Assembly (NCBI GenBank): GCA_964196055.1
Contig: CAXMSF010000251.1
Span: forward strand, 1 to 64,000
DNA length: 64,000 nt
Origin: JAFDEI01 sp964196055
Lineage (GTDB): Bacteria > Myxococcota_A > UBA9160 > SMWR01
Direction: 5' to 3'
Part shown: piece after piece, positions 37,240-45,731 of the stretch
How the letters are laid out: each line of letters begins with the position of its first letter
Numbering within the stretch: the first letter of the stretch is position 1
Notes under the pieces: generated by a model
The model's database searches: none
What the model was told of the DNA's origin: nothing
The model's input: the letters and a program-made list of their open reading frames with translations, nothing else
Program-made: the position numbers and the translations under genes

Positions 37240-37701
37240 ATGCCCAAGCGCAGGGACGAGGTCGCGATGACCGACGCCGAGTTACGGGATTTCATCGAGA
37301 GCCAGAAGACCATCCAGGTCGCGACGATCAACAAGGACGGGACGCCCCACCTGGTGCCGCTGTGGTTCGCGGTTGTCGACGGTGACATCGTGCTCGAAAC
37401 CTTCACGAAGTCACAAAAGGTCGTGAATCTCGAGCGCGACCCACGCATGACGGTGCTGCTCGAGGCGGGCGAGGTCTATGAAGAGCTCCGCGGCGCAACG
37501 ATCTACGCCGAGGCCGAGCTCGTTCAGGACGTCGACCGGGTTCACGATCTCCACATGGCGGTGTTGACCCGCAATACCGACATCCCGGTCGAAACACTCG
37601 ACAAAGTCTCGCGTGGCATGGCGCCGAAGAAGACCGCGATCGTGGTGAAGGTCAAGCGCTGCTTCAGCTGGGACCACCGCAAGCTCGGCGGAGTCTACTG
37701 A
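37240..37701 (+). CDS. PPOX-class flavin/F420-binding oxidoreductase, 153 aa
   Basis: A split-barrel fold of the pyridoxamine 5'-phosphate oxidase superfamily. VATINKDGTPHLVPLWF is the N-terminal strand pair, and TKSQKVVNLERDPRMTVLLEAG follows. Family members bind FMN or coenzyme F420 and reduce diverse ketones or unsaturated compounds. GAGGAGG lies before the ATG. The gene lies 27 nt after the second dehydrogenase and 44 nt before a thioesterase, so the four probably form one catabolic operon. Confidence 0.85.
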   Translation: MPKRRDEVAMTDAELRDFIESQKTIQVATINKDGTPHLVPLWFAVVDGDIVLETFTKSQKVVNLERDPRMTVLLEAGEVYEELRGATIYAEAELVQDVDRVHDLHMAVLTRNTDIPVETLDKVSRGMAPKKTAIVVKVKRCFSWDHRKLGGVY

Positions 37702-37745
37702 GCGCGACGCCGCTCGATCCCGAACTACCTCAGGGGGTTGTAGCC

Positions 37746-38405
37746 ATGGGCGAGCGCCGCCTGGACAGGCCCGAGCACGACGTGTTGAAGCGCGAGGTCG
37801 CAAACCGGCTGCGCGACGCGGTCGCAGCGCTGGCCGAGTGCGAACATCCCGACGGCGAACTCGCCGATGTCGCAGCCCTCGCGAAATCGCTGGCCGATCG
37901 GCTCGCGGGTCCGCACCGAAAGCGCTGGTACGAAGCCGACCCCGAAGACGAGGCCCTCCGTACGTCCTATCTCGACTACAGCCCGATCCGCGGGCCCTAT
38001 AACGCCATCGCGCCCGAGATGCAGCTCGACTACGTCGAAGGCTCGGACGGCCAGCGGCGCGTCGAGGGGCACGCGCGGCTGAGCCCCGCATACGAGGGGC
38101 CGCCGCACGGCGTGCACGGCGGCTGGGTCGCCGCGATCATGGATGAGCTGCTTGGCTTCGCACAAGGGCTCGCCGGGCAGCACGGCGTGACCGCGACGCT
38201 CAAGATCCGCTACCGGCACGTCACGCCGATCGACGAGGACCTCCGCCTCTCCGCCTGGATCCATGAAGATCGCGGTCGCGTGCTGATCGTCCGGGGCACC
38301 TGCCACGCGGGCGACACCCTCACCGCGGACGCCGAAGGCATGTTCGCCCGGATCCAATTCGACGAAATCCGCGACCGCATGCGCGAGCGACGCACAGCCG
38401 ACTGA
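37746..38405 (+). CDS. Hotdog-fold (4HBT/PaaI) acyl-CoA thioesterase, 219 aa
   Basis: C-terminal hotdog domain with GVHGGWVAAIMDELLG, the HGG motif that binds the CoA thioester, then TLKIRYRHVTPIDEDL. The N-terminal 100 residues form a helical extension that is less conserved. It may release CoA from an intermediate of the neighbouring dehydrogenase pathway. The start ATG 37746 has AGGGGG about 14 nt upstream, which is a long spacing. Confidence 0.84.
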   Translation: MGERRLDRPEHDVLKREVANRLRDAVAALAECEHPDGELADVAALAKSLADRLAGPHRKRWYEADPEDEALRTSYLDYSPIRGPYNAIAPEMQLDYVEGSDGQRRVEGHARLSPAYEGPPHGVHGGWVAAIMDELLGFAQGLAGQHGVTATLKIRYRHVTPIDEDLRLSAWIHEDRGRVLIVRGTCHAGDTLTADAEGMFARIQFDEIRDRMRERRTAD

Positions 38406-38465
38406 GGGCCCGACTTCGCATCCGACGGCGCCTGGCGCGCGGGCGCGAACAGGCGCCCTACCCGA

Positions 38466-39224
38466 TCACGAGTAGAGTTCTTCTGTCTCCGGAATGTGGC
38501 CGAAGATCTCGAGTGAAAGCTCGACGAGTTCCTTGTCCTCGAACAGCCGGCGATAGCTCGGCTCGTCCCTGGACAGCTTCCAGCGCTCGAACAGGCCCAT
38601 GCGATCGGCATTCTTGACCTTCCGCTTTTCGAACGTGCTACCGCCGCCTTCGCGCGTCGTCCGGTTCCAATGCCTGCTCCTGTAGGAAACACCCAGCCGG
38701 TCGGCGAGCTCCCGGCGGTACTCTTCGTCCATCAACCACTTGTTGTAGTTGACCGCGATCATGTTGGGCAGGATCTTGGTTCGCCCGGTGAACTCGGCCG
38801 CATGGTTCTTCCACAGGTCGATCGTCCGCTGCGGGTCGGTAAGAAGCGTTTCGCGAATCCGGCGCCCTTCACCGTGGTTCAGGCGGCTCGAGAAGAGGTT
38901 GAAGGGATCGCGCATGCACAGCAGATAATGGGTGTCGAGGGCGTGCCCCACGTGTACCTCGTGATCCTGGATCAACCGACTCGGGCTGCTGATCTCCTCC
39001 CGCACCGGCTGATCTTCGTAGTTGACCATGAACAACTCGAGATCACCGCTCGTGTCGCCGTCGGCGATGTCCTTCTTGTTCGTGCCGAATTCATCCCGGT
39101 ACGACTTGCGGTTGTTGCAGAAAGTCTTCGGTGCGCCGTACATGCGGTAGACGAAGTGCACGATGGCATGCTGCCCGGAGCGCCGCATCGCAAAGACGAT
39201 CAATTGGTTCTTGGTGGTGCGCAT
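38466..39224 (-). CDS. Sulfotransferase-like P-loop protein, 252 aa
   Basis: FAMRRSGQHAI at residues 11-21 is the 5'-phosphosulfate-binding loop pattern of sulfotransferases, and LLCMRDPFNLFSSRL supplies the 3'-phosphate (R-x-P) motif near residue 105. It would transfer sulfate from PAPS to a glycan or other acceptor. ATG 39224 is preferred to the upstream TTG at 39236. It is one of three sulfotransferase-like genes in 38466-47489, and the first gene of the accessory island. Confidence 0.72.
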   Translation of the reverse strand: MRTTKNQLIVFAMRRSGQHAIVHFVYRMYGAPKTFCNNRKSYRDEFGTNKKDIADGDTSGDLELFMVNYEDQPVREEISSPSRLIQDHEVHVGHALDTHYLLCMRDPFNLFSSRLNHGEGRRIRETLLTDPQRTIDLWKNHAAEFTGRTKILPNMIAVNYNKWLMDEEYRRELADRLGVSYRSRHWNRTTREGGGSTFEKRKVKNADRMGLFERWKLSRDEPSYRRLFEDKELVELSLEIFGHIPETEELYS

Positions 39225-39405
39225 GTCGAACGGCAACCCGTGTCCGGCGGACGAAATTTCGAATCACCCGAGAATAGGGTACGTGGAGTGTCTCTACCTC
39301 CGGTCGCGGCAGCCCACGGCAATGCGCCGAATCGGCTCGGGAGTCGGCCGTGCTACCTCTCCTCCGTGTTTTCGGGCTCGCCCCAACGGCGAACGCGCCC
39401 CGGGC

Positions 39406-40224
39406 ATGGAGAGCGCCGACGCGCCCACTGCGGCCAGAGCGATGGGAAAGATGAAAACTGCCTTTTCGATCCCCGCAAACGCCGATTCGTGTTGGGCGCA
39501 TCTGACCCATAGCGCCGCCCGAACCATCCAGATCCAAGACGAGTATGAGCGAGTCGCCAACCTGGGTTGCGGTACGGGATGGGCCATCGCGAGTCTCGCG
39601 GCCAGACATCCCGCTACGAAATTGGTAGGTGTCGATCCCGCCGCGCAAATGTGCGTTCAGGCCGTGCAACGAACGGAGTCTCTTCCCAACTGTCACGATT
39701 CTCGAAGGATCGTTCGAGGCGATTCCCCTCGAGAGCGCTTCGCTCGATTATCTGTACAGCACGCTTTCCTTCCACTGGTGCACGGACCTGGACAAGGCGG
39801 TGGCCGAGCTGAAGCGCGTACCCAAGCCGGGTGGAGAAATGGATCTGATGTTCATCGGCCGGGATAATGGCCGAGAATTCATCCAAGTCACGACGCCTCT
39901 CTTCCTGTCGTACATGGGGCCCAAGCTTCTTCTGGAATCCGCCCGACTCCGAAAGCAGCTGGAGCGAAACGCCGCGGAGGATCTGTTCCGGCAGGCGTTC
40001 CCGGACCGAATCCTGGAGGTGAGCGAGCGCTACGAGACCCACTACGACAGCCTCGAAGGACACTGGGGCTGGGGTGGGTGCGGATCGAGGGTCACTTCAT
40101 TCAGATCCCGCCGGCGAAGCAGCTGGAGTGCGACGCGAAGGTGAAGGCGGCGGTCGCGAGCCTGGAAAACGCTCGCGGCATCCCCCACACGACGCACCTG
40201 CTGCACGTGAAGTTGCGCAGGTGA
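39406..40224 (+). pseudogene. Frameshifted class I SAM-dependent methyltransferase
   Basis: Frame 1 gives VANLGCGTGWAIASLAARHP, a SAM-binding motif, then VGVDP and breaks near 39660. Frame 3 resumes with SFEAIPLESASLDYLYSTLSFHW and VPKPGGEMDL, the post-I and post-II motifs. Near 40070 the reading shifts again to WVRIEGHFIQIPPAKQLE and ends at 40224. The three pieces form a plausible continuous methyltransferase if two indels are repaired, so it is either a recent pseudogene or a sequencing artefact. The start is uncertain (ATG 39406, 39442 or 39451). Confidence 0.7.
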
Positions 40225-40571
40225 CCCTGGGGTCGGCTATCGCCCCGAATGCGGTTCCAGCCTTCGCGCGAGTTCGTGCCCCACGAGCCGAGCGACCCGG
40301 CTACCCGATAGCGCCCAGGGTTCGTGGAGCGCTCGCATGAGAGCTCGCTCAGACGTCGAGCGAAGGCCCCAGAACCTCCTCAGATGATCGCCCCACGCCC
40401 CGGGGGGATCCCTGCGTTCGATTCCCAGCGGAGCAAGTTGACTTGTCGAGCTGCTAAGTAGAATTGAAAACTATTGCCTTGACGGAACTAGTCGATGGTG
40501 GGAAAATACCTCACATAATACGCGCCAAGGCGGTGCGTGTTGCAAAATTAGAAAAATAGGGAAAATAGAAA
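40225..40571. other. Intergenic region with an inverted repeat and an AT-rich promoter zone
   Basis: 40225-40320 holds an imperfect inverted repeat (CCCTGGG...GCTATCG against CGATAGC...CCCAGGG) with a smaller hairpin inside, right after the methyltransferase stop. From 40436 on the sequence becomes AT-rich, unlike the surroundings, and leads into the secreted-protein gene. No gene is seen. Confidence 0.55.
40438..40507 (+). promoter_or_regulatory. Two possible sigma-70-like promoters
   Basis: TTGACT (40438-40443) with TAGAAT 15 bp later, and TTGACG (40479-40484) with GAAAAT 17 bp later. Both face the secreted-protein gene at 40572. The AT-rich context supports a promoter, but neither pair is perfect. 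Confidence 0.35.
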
Positions 40572-41633
40572 ATGTCGACCTACTTCGTTCGAATCCTCCG
40601 CGGCGGCACCCGAGCTGCGGCTGCACTCGCGCTTCTCGCACTCCCCCTGGCCGCCAACGCGGCGGTCGAAATCGATCCCGGGTATACCGAGAGCAACCTC
40701 ATGGCCGACGGCTACAACACCCTCGAAAAGTGCGACGCGACTGACACCGAAGCCTGCGCGGTTGCGGCCGACGTCGCCGACAACGAGATCGGTGCACTCG
40801 TCAACGCCCAGATCCTTGGCGCCGGAGCCGCGAGCGGTGAGGTCTACACGGACTTCAGCATCAGCGGCGACAGCGAGGCCGTTCTGCTTGGCTCCTCTGT
40901 GGCGGCCCGGGTCGATGTCGACGGACTCCTCACGTCCCTCGCGGTCGATGCGATAGCGTCGGTCGATGTCTCGCTTCATGTCATGGACATGACTGCCGGC
41001 GTGTTGGTAGGCGCCCAGACGGTGGCTAACCACACGATCGTGAACGGGTTGTTGCCCGTCTCGCACTCGAACGCCGTGGTGATTCCCGTCGCGCTGACGC
41101 GCGGCCACGATTATCGAATCAGCCTGATCATCGCGGCGGAGGCCGTGGGCAGCGCCGTGGAACTGGGCGGCGGCAGCGCGCAGTCCGCCTTCATCAATAC
41201 GGCGAGATGGATGGGCTTGTCGGTGACCGCGGGACAGGATCCCTTCGGTGCGATCGCCGATCTCGAAGACCGCGTCTCGGACGTGGAGGACGACGTGGCA
41301 TGGCTGATTCCTGTGGTCCGGCAGCTGGTCGCTGATCTGGATGCCCTCGAGGCGCTCGTGGATCGGATCGCGAACGCGCTTCGGGATCTGCAGCAGACCG
41401 TCGCGGAGCTTCGCGAAGACTTCGACAATCACACCCACACCTACCTCACCGGGAAGGGCGTCGGACACAACAACACAGAGGCGACGACGACCTTGCCGAT
41501 GGATGGAGCTTCGATTCAACCGGTGACCACCCCGGGAAACAGCGGGAACACCAACCCGAACGCATCGTCATCCGAGTCGAGTGCATCGGAGAAATCGTGC
41601 AGCAGGAAAGACAGGCGGCGTAATCGCTGCTAG
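40572..41633 (+). CDS. Secreted coiled-coil protein with a tail-fibre-like C-terminal motif, 353 aa
   Basis: A signal peptide is predicted at residues 1-30 (TRAAAALALLALPLAANA). Residues 30-220 form an Ala/Val/Asp-rich beta domain without recognised family. Residues about 225-290 are a heptad coiled coil (LEDRVSDVEDDV ... LRDLQQTVAELRED). The motif HTHTYLTGKGVGHNN follows, reminiscent of trimeric tail-fibre or adhesin tips, then a Ser/Asn-rich tail. It may form a trimeric surface or exported fibre. Upstream DNA is AT-rich and a stable hairpin follows the stop, so it is probably a single transcript. Confidence 0.7.
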   Translation: MSTYFVRILRGGTRAAAALALLALPLAANAAVEIDPGYTESNLMADGYNTLEKCDATDTEACAVAADVADNEIGALVNAQILGAGAASGEVYTDFSISGDSEAVLLGSSVAARVDVDGLLTSLAVDAIASVDVSLHVMDMTAGVLVGAQTVANHTIVNGLLPVSHSNAVVIPVALTRGHDYRISLIIAAEAVGSAVELGGGSAQSAFINTARWMGLSVTAGQDPFGAIADLEDRVSDVEDDVAWLIPVVRQLVADLDALEALVDRIANALRDLQQTVAELREDFDNHTHTYLTGKGVGHNNTEATTTLPMDGASIQPVTTPGNSGNTNPNASSSESSASEKSCSRKDRRRNRC

Positions 41634-41645
41634 CGAGCGAGATAC

Positions 41646-41681
41646 CGCCGCCGCCGGGGCTCGTCAGCCCCGGCGGCGGCG
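41646..41681 (+). terminator. 16-bp hairpin after the secreted-protein gene
   Basis: A perfect 16-bp GC stem (41646-41661 with 41666-41681) around a CGTC tetraloop begins 13 nt past the stop codon. The stability suggests a terminator, without a U-run. Confidence 0.65.
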
Positions 41682-41972
41682 AGCAACGCGCCACCCCGTC
41701 GCACGACGAGGGGGAACCTGGAAGAGACCGCGCGCGGCCTGCCGGACCTCCGGGTCGCTCAGGCGAAAGACCGCGCGATCGAGTGCGTAGTGGAGGAAGG
41801 CGGTCGCGAAGCCGATGGCGACGAGCGCCTGTACCCCACGCGAAATTCGACAGCGCATCCGCAACCGTCGGCATGACCTTTTTGGCGAAGCCCGGTTCGC
41901 CCTGGTCGAGTGCTTCGATTTCCATGATCGGGAGCAGCAGCGCCGAGAGCGCCACGAGCACGAGGCTGAGTG
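41664..41972 (-). pseudogene. Remnant of a membrane protein gene, 5'-truncated
   Basis: The minus-strand sequence LSLVLVALSALLLPIMEIEAL, FAKKVMPTVADAL and then, after one frameshift near 41838, LVAIGFATAFLHYALDRAVFRLSDPEVR looks like the end of a polytopic membrane protein. The upstream side stops exactly at the border of the 94-bp repeat (41973), so the gene lost its 5' part there. The family could not be named. Confidence 0.5.
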
Positions 41973-42066
41973 CCGCCTACGGTCCAGTCTCAGCCGCTTA
42001 CCCCATGGGAACTTGACACTTCGTACCTTATCGGAAATCGATCGCCCGCTTCTTTGTCCTACCCGT
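41973..42066. repeat. 94-bp direct repeat, copy 1
   Basis: Matches 43759-43852 in the same orientation at 92 of 94 positions (differences C/T and A/C). Both sides abut broken genes: a 5'-truncated membrane protein on the left and a 5'-truncated carboxymuconolactone decarboxylase-like gene on the right. Confidence 0.92.
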
Positions 42067-42592
42067 TGAAGGACCTTTCCCAGGCGCACTACTTGAGCGC
42101 CGCGCAGATGATGGACCTCGAGGCCGGCGCTGCCTCGAGCGCCGCCAGATCGAACTGGTGGCGGCGCGCGTCTCCGCCGGCCGCGAGTGCTTCTACTGAA
42201 CCAGCTCCCACGCAATGCTGCTCCGTGCGAGCGGCGAGGTCTCCGGAAACGCGGTGGACGTCTCGGCCATCACCGACGACGCCGCCGCCCAGGCGAGCGG
42301 CATCGCCCACGCCGAAGCGCTGCTGGCCTTCGCCGCGGCGGCGGCCCGACGCGACGACGCCGGCCTCACGGCTGCACGAGCACGCCTGCTGGACGAGACG
42401 GGAGCGGAGGCGTTGGTGGGCGCCGCCGCGGTGGTAGGAAACTTCGAGCGAATGACCCGCATCGCCGACTCGACGGGCATCCCCCTCGACACGCCGACTG
42501 GCTCCCGAGATCGTCTGACTGGTTCGGGAAGCAGGGCTTCGGATGAGCCCCCGATGGAACAGTGCGAAGCGGCACACCCAGGGTTAGAGTGA
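42067..42592 (+). pseudogene. Carboxymuconolactone decarboxylase/AhpD-like remnant with an in-frame TGA
   Basis: Begins right at the edge of repeat copy 1 in the frame LSAAQMMDLEA, then shifts by one missing C near 42135 to LERRQIELVAARVSAGRECFY, reads TGA at 42197, and continues as TSSHAMLLRASG to GAAAVVGNFERMTRIADSTGIPLD. In homologues the position of the TGA is the second Cys of the C-x-x-C active site before His. So the gene has lost its 5' end and carries a frameshift; the TGA may be a nonsense change or selenocysteine. Confidence 0.62.
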
Positions 42593-42599
42593 TGAAAAA

Positions 42600-43724
42600 A
42601 TGGATCCCACCTTCTCGGTCTTTGCGCGGGCGTTCCGAATCGAAGCGCCCTTCATGAACGAATGGCTGGAGTACCACGTTGGCATCGGTTTCTCGACCTT
42701 TTACATCGTCGTAGCGGGGCGGGGAGAGGACACGGACGAGGATCACGAATTTCTTCTCCAGCGCATCGCTCCCGAGTTCATACCGCGGGTAAGGTTGTTC
42801 AAGGCGCCGGACTGCATCCGCGTGCCCGAAGTTTCCGAACAGTTGAACCTCCGCAGCATCTGGGATGAAGACGAGCGGGTCCTGTTCATCGATATCGACG
42901 AGTTCCTGGTGCTGCAACGCCACGGCACCATTCAGGAATTCTGGGAACAGATGCCCGGGCGCAACGACGGGTTCTCTTTCGAATGGGTGAACTATCCATC
43001 GGACGATTGGGGATACGATGGGCTCAAGAGCCATATGCGCAGCAAATCACCCCTGGTGGGTGTCAACCGCAAGGGTATGGCCCGGATTGGATCGCTCGAA
43101 AAAATCGGAAATCATCGCCACTCGTACATCCCAGGGGCCTTCTGCCGGAAGGTAGAGATTTCCGACGCGTTCTTGTGTCACCTGTGCAACCGTGGACTCG
43201 CCGACACGATTTGCAGGATCCTCTGCGGATCGTTCAAATCGAACGATACCGACATCGCGTTGATGAAAGAGTTGATACGAGGCGCTGCCCCCCCGGCGAA
43301 TCTTCCTCGACGTCTGATCCTGATGCACGCACAATTATTGATGGCCGCGCAGAGCAACCATCGAGTCGCGCTCGCGAAACATCTGCCTGAGCTGCGCTAC
43401 GGATGCGACGACGATGCCCTGTCCGAACTAATCGGACGAGCGCTCGGTGCTGGAACCAATAAAGACGAGATCGAGCTGACGCGATGCGCGATGAACATCA
43501 CGAAGAAATACCGGGTGAAATTCGACATCTCCCCCAGAGAGATCCATGACCTGGGCGGCTTCGTGACGATCTGCAACAGACTGCGCGTCGTCGAACGAAA
43601 TGCGATCGGGGATGGTGAAGGAGAGCACGTCTGCTACACGCTGGCCGCCGTCCCGGAAGACGGAGGCAAAGGCCTTCTGCGGCAGTGGCGGCCCTGGAGC
43701 AGGTGGCTCCGGCGACGCATGTGA
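42600..43724 (+). CDS. Glycosyltransferase, GT92/DUF23-like, 374 aa
   Basis: The N-terminus FSVFARAFRIEAPFMNEWLEYHVGIGF, the acidic metal motif DIDEFL near residue 101 and a His-rich patch before residue 185 resemble the GT92/GT2 group that adds single sugars using a nucleotide-sugar donor and a divalent metal. No membrane segment is visible. C-terminal residues 300-374 are repeated, in diverged form, at 43853-44103. A C7 run lies at 43288-43294 in the coding region. The start ATG 42600 follows GAGTGATG. Confidence 0.8.
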   Translation: MDPTFSVFARAFRIEAPFMNEWLEYHVGIGFSTFYIVVAGRGEDTDEDHEFLLQRIAPEFIPRVRLFKAPDCIRVPEVSEQLNLRSIWDEDERVLFIDIDEFLVLQRHGTIQEFWEQMPGRNDGFSFEWVNYPSDDWGYDGLKSHMRSKSPLVGVNRKGMARIGSLEKIGNHRHSYIPGAFCRKVEISDAFLCHLCNRGLADTICRILCGSFKSNDTDIALMKELIRGAAPPANLPRRLILMHAQLLMAAQSNHRVALAKHLPELRYGCDDDALSELIGRALGAGTNKDEIELTRCAMNITKKYRVKFDISPREIHDLGGFVTICNRLRVVERNAIGDGEGEHVCYTLAAVPEDGGKGLLRQWRPWSRWLRRRM

Positions 43725-43758
43725 CGCGAGCTGTTCAGCCAACAGCGGATTGAAATTT

Positions 43759-43852
43759 CCGCCTACGGTCCAGTCTCAGCCGCTTACCCCATGGGAATTT
43801 GACACTTCGTACCTTATCGGACATCGATCGCCCGCTTCTTTGTCCTACCCGT
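43759..43852. repeat. 94-bp direct repeat, copy 2
   Basis: Second copy of the element at 41973-42066 (92/94 identical). It begins 34 bp after the stop of the GT92-like gene and ends where a duplicated C-terminal gene fragment begins. Confidence 0.92.
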
Positions 43853-44103
43853 CTCCCCCTACCGATAAATGGCGTGTCGCGAAACAGTACGAGGTCGAAT
43901 TCGTCGATTCCCTGGAGGAAATCCGCGAGATCGGCGGTTTCGTCGCGATGTGCAACCGGCTGCGGGGCGCTCGCAGAAACGTGGTTAGAACGGGTGACGG
44001 GGAGCGCGCCCGCTACACCGTTGCAGCGGTTCCCCGCGAGACTGTGGATCAAACCGAGCCCCCGCGCTCTCGCTGGCGGCGATGGTTTCAGCGAAGAAGC
44101 TGA
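43853..44103 (+). pseudogene. Duplicated C-terminal fragment of the GT92-like gene
   Basis: Reads VEFVDSLEEIREIGGFVAMCNRLR and YTVAAVPRE, matching the upstream enzyme's VKFDISPREIHDLGGFVTICNRLR and YTLAAVPED. It has no start codon or N-terminal domain and begins at the repeat border. Divergence shows this is an old copy from a related gene, not a tandem duplication of the present sequence. Confidence 0.72.
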
Positions 44104-44115
44104 CGGAATCCGGCG

Positions 44116-45510
44116 TCAGCGAGTGATGCGGAAGATGTGATCCGCGAGATTCTCCACCTTCAGGTCGTGAAACCTGTCGAGCTGCTCACCGAAGCGGCGG
44201 ATCCGGATGCCCAGTTCTTCGACGCTGGTCCCCGGAAATCGGTGGTCGTGATAAGCGGAGGAGTGGCGATTGCCGGGGATCGCGGCGGCATCGCGTTTGG
44301 CGACGGTTCGTTTACGCAGTTTCTTCCGCCCGTCCCAATACTGGTAGAGGGAATCACTGCGGAACTTCCGGTCGGCGAAGCCGGCGGCATTCAGTGCGTC
44401 GATCATCCGATCGGACGCGAGCGGCCCTTCCAAGGACGCGACGTGATGCTGGAGGATCTCGCTACGAATGGCCGCGCGCTCCTGCCTGCGCGGATCGCCG
44501 CCGACGATGTCGCGTACCGCGGAGATCAACTCTTCGACGCTATATGCCTGCTCGCTCAGCGAGTCGGGAAACTCGAAATCGAACCCCTTGTGCGACACCG
44601 GCCGGAAGGCGATCGCCGGGCGATCGAGGACGGCGGCCTCCACCGCGGTCGTGCAACCGTTGTGAACGAGGGCGCCGCAGGCGATCAGCCAGGGGATCAC
44701 ACTCTTCTCGCTGACGACCCGCACGTTCGTGTGATCCCCCGCGGCCTCCTTCCAGGCTGCGTGATCTTCGGCAGGATGCGGGCGCACGACGATCGTGTGC
44801 TCGGGAAATGCGGCTGCGATGGCGGGCACCAGCGCGCGGAAGTGGCCGAACAGCGCCGCCTTGTGCTCGGCAAGGCCCCGTGCGAACTCGGGCTCCATGC
44901 CGCGAGTGTTGTCGCCGAGAATCAACTCGCCACCCGACTCGGATGCGGGCTGCAACAGATTCAGGCTCTCTGCGAATGCGTTGACGAAGCCGAAATTGCA
45001 GTTGATCAGGATGAAGTCGCCGTAGTGGCGCCGGATCTCGCCGACTTCTTCATCGAAGTAGCCGCGCACATCGGGTCGCAACAGATCGACGCGTGGATTC
45101 CCGGTGACGGCCACCGGTGTGTCGCCGATGCCGGGGAACTCGCGGAGGACCTTCGCGTCATCCTCCCCCCAGGCGAAGATCCGCGAGACGAAGGCGATCG
45201 ACTCCTCGGCCAGGCGCCTGCGGTAGTAGTGCTCGCGGGGAAATCGTACCAGCGCCTCTTCGTCCCAGGCCACGACCTGGTGCCCGAGACCACGCAGGAT
45301 GCGGAACATCCTTTTCGCGATCGACCGCAACCCCTTGGCCAGGAAGACGCCCCGCGGAAGCTTTGCCATGGCGTTGTTGAGCGGCCCACGCGAACCGAGC
45401 ACCGCAGCGTAGCCGTGCTCTGCGGCGACGCAGGCCAGGAAGAGCTTCGCGTCCAGCTCTCGAACCTGGCTTTCGACCGGAATGAAGATCGTCGTCTGCT
45501 TTGCTGCCAT
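44116..45510 (-). CDS. Surface carbohydrate biosynthesis protein, paralogue 3, 464 aa
   Basis: Same family as the genes at 7236, 8789 and 51184: IPVESQVRELDAKL, GHQVVAWDEEALV, VTGNPRVDLLRP, INCNF in place of INTNF, VVRPHPAE and HNGCTTAVEA. The C-terminus HIFRITR aligns with those of the other copies. ATG 45510 is supported by alignment. It diverges from the sulfotransferase at 45732. Confidence 0.85.
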   Translation of the reverse strand: MAAKQTTIFIPVESQVRELDAKLFLACVAAEHGYAAVLGSRGPLNNAMAKLPRGVFLAKGLRSIAKRMFRILRGLGHQVVAWDEEALVRFPREHYYRRRLAEESIAFVSRIFAWGEDDAKVLREFPGIGDTPVAVTGNPRVDLLRPDVRGYFDEEVGEIRRHYGDFILINCNFGFVNAFAESLNLLQPASESGGELILGDNTRGMEPEFARGLAEHKAALFGHFRALVPAIAAAFPEHTIVVRPHPAEDHAAWKEAAGDHTNVRVVSEKSVIPWLIACGALVHNGCTTAVEAAVLDRPAIAFRPVSHKGFDFEFPDSLSEQAYSVEELISAVRDIVGGDPRRQERAAIRSEILQHHVASLEGPLASDRMIDALNAAGFADRKFRSDSLYQYWDGRKKLRKRTVAKRDAAAIPGNRHSSAYHDHRFPGTSVEELGIRIRRFGEQLDRFHDLKVENLADHIFRITR

Positions 45511-45731
45511 CGACTGCGAACCATCTCACCCAGAAGAGCACGAGCGAGAAACGAGGATTGACATTCGAGTATATGCGGCTCGCCGGGAGTGTTCTAGTGG
45601 CCGCCGTATCGGATCTTCCGCAGCTGCGAAGAGCTGCGAGTGGCAGCCGAATCTCGCGAATGCCAAGCTTGGAGCCAGCGCCAGCCGCCCGACAGATCCC
45701 GGCCGCGGCAGCCTTACGACATGGAAACCGG

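Noticed and set aside
40405..40440. tRNA-like T-loop sequence (GTTCGATTCCC)
   Set aside because: The flanking bases do not form the T-arm, anticodon arm or acceptor stem.
40528..40544. Sigma-54-like promoter (GG...GC spacing)
   Set aside because: The GG and GC elements are 11 or 8 nt apart instead of 10, and no activator gene or enhancer is seen.
43600..44103. A complete 167-codon gene starting at 43600
   Set aside because: The frame runs through the end of the glycosyltransferase gene and the 94-bp repeat; only the part after 43853 resembles protein.
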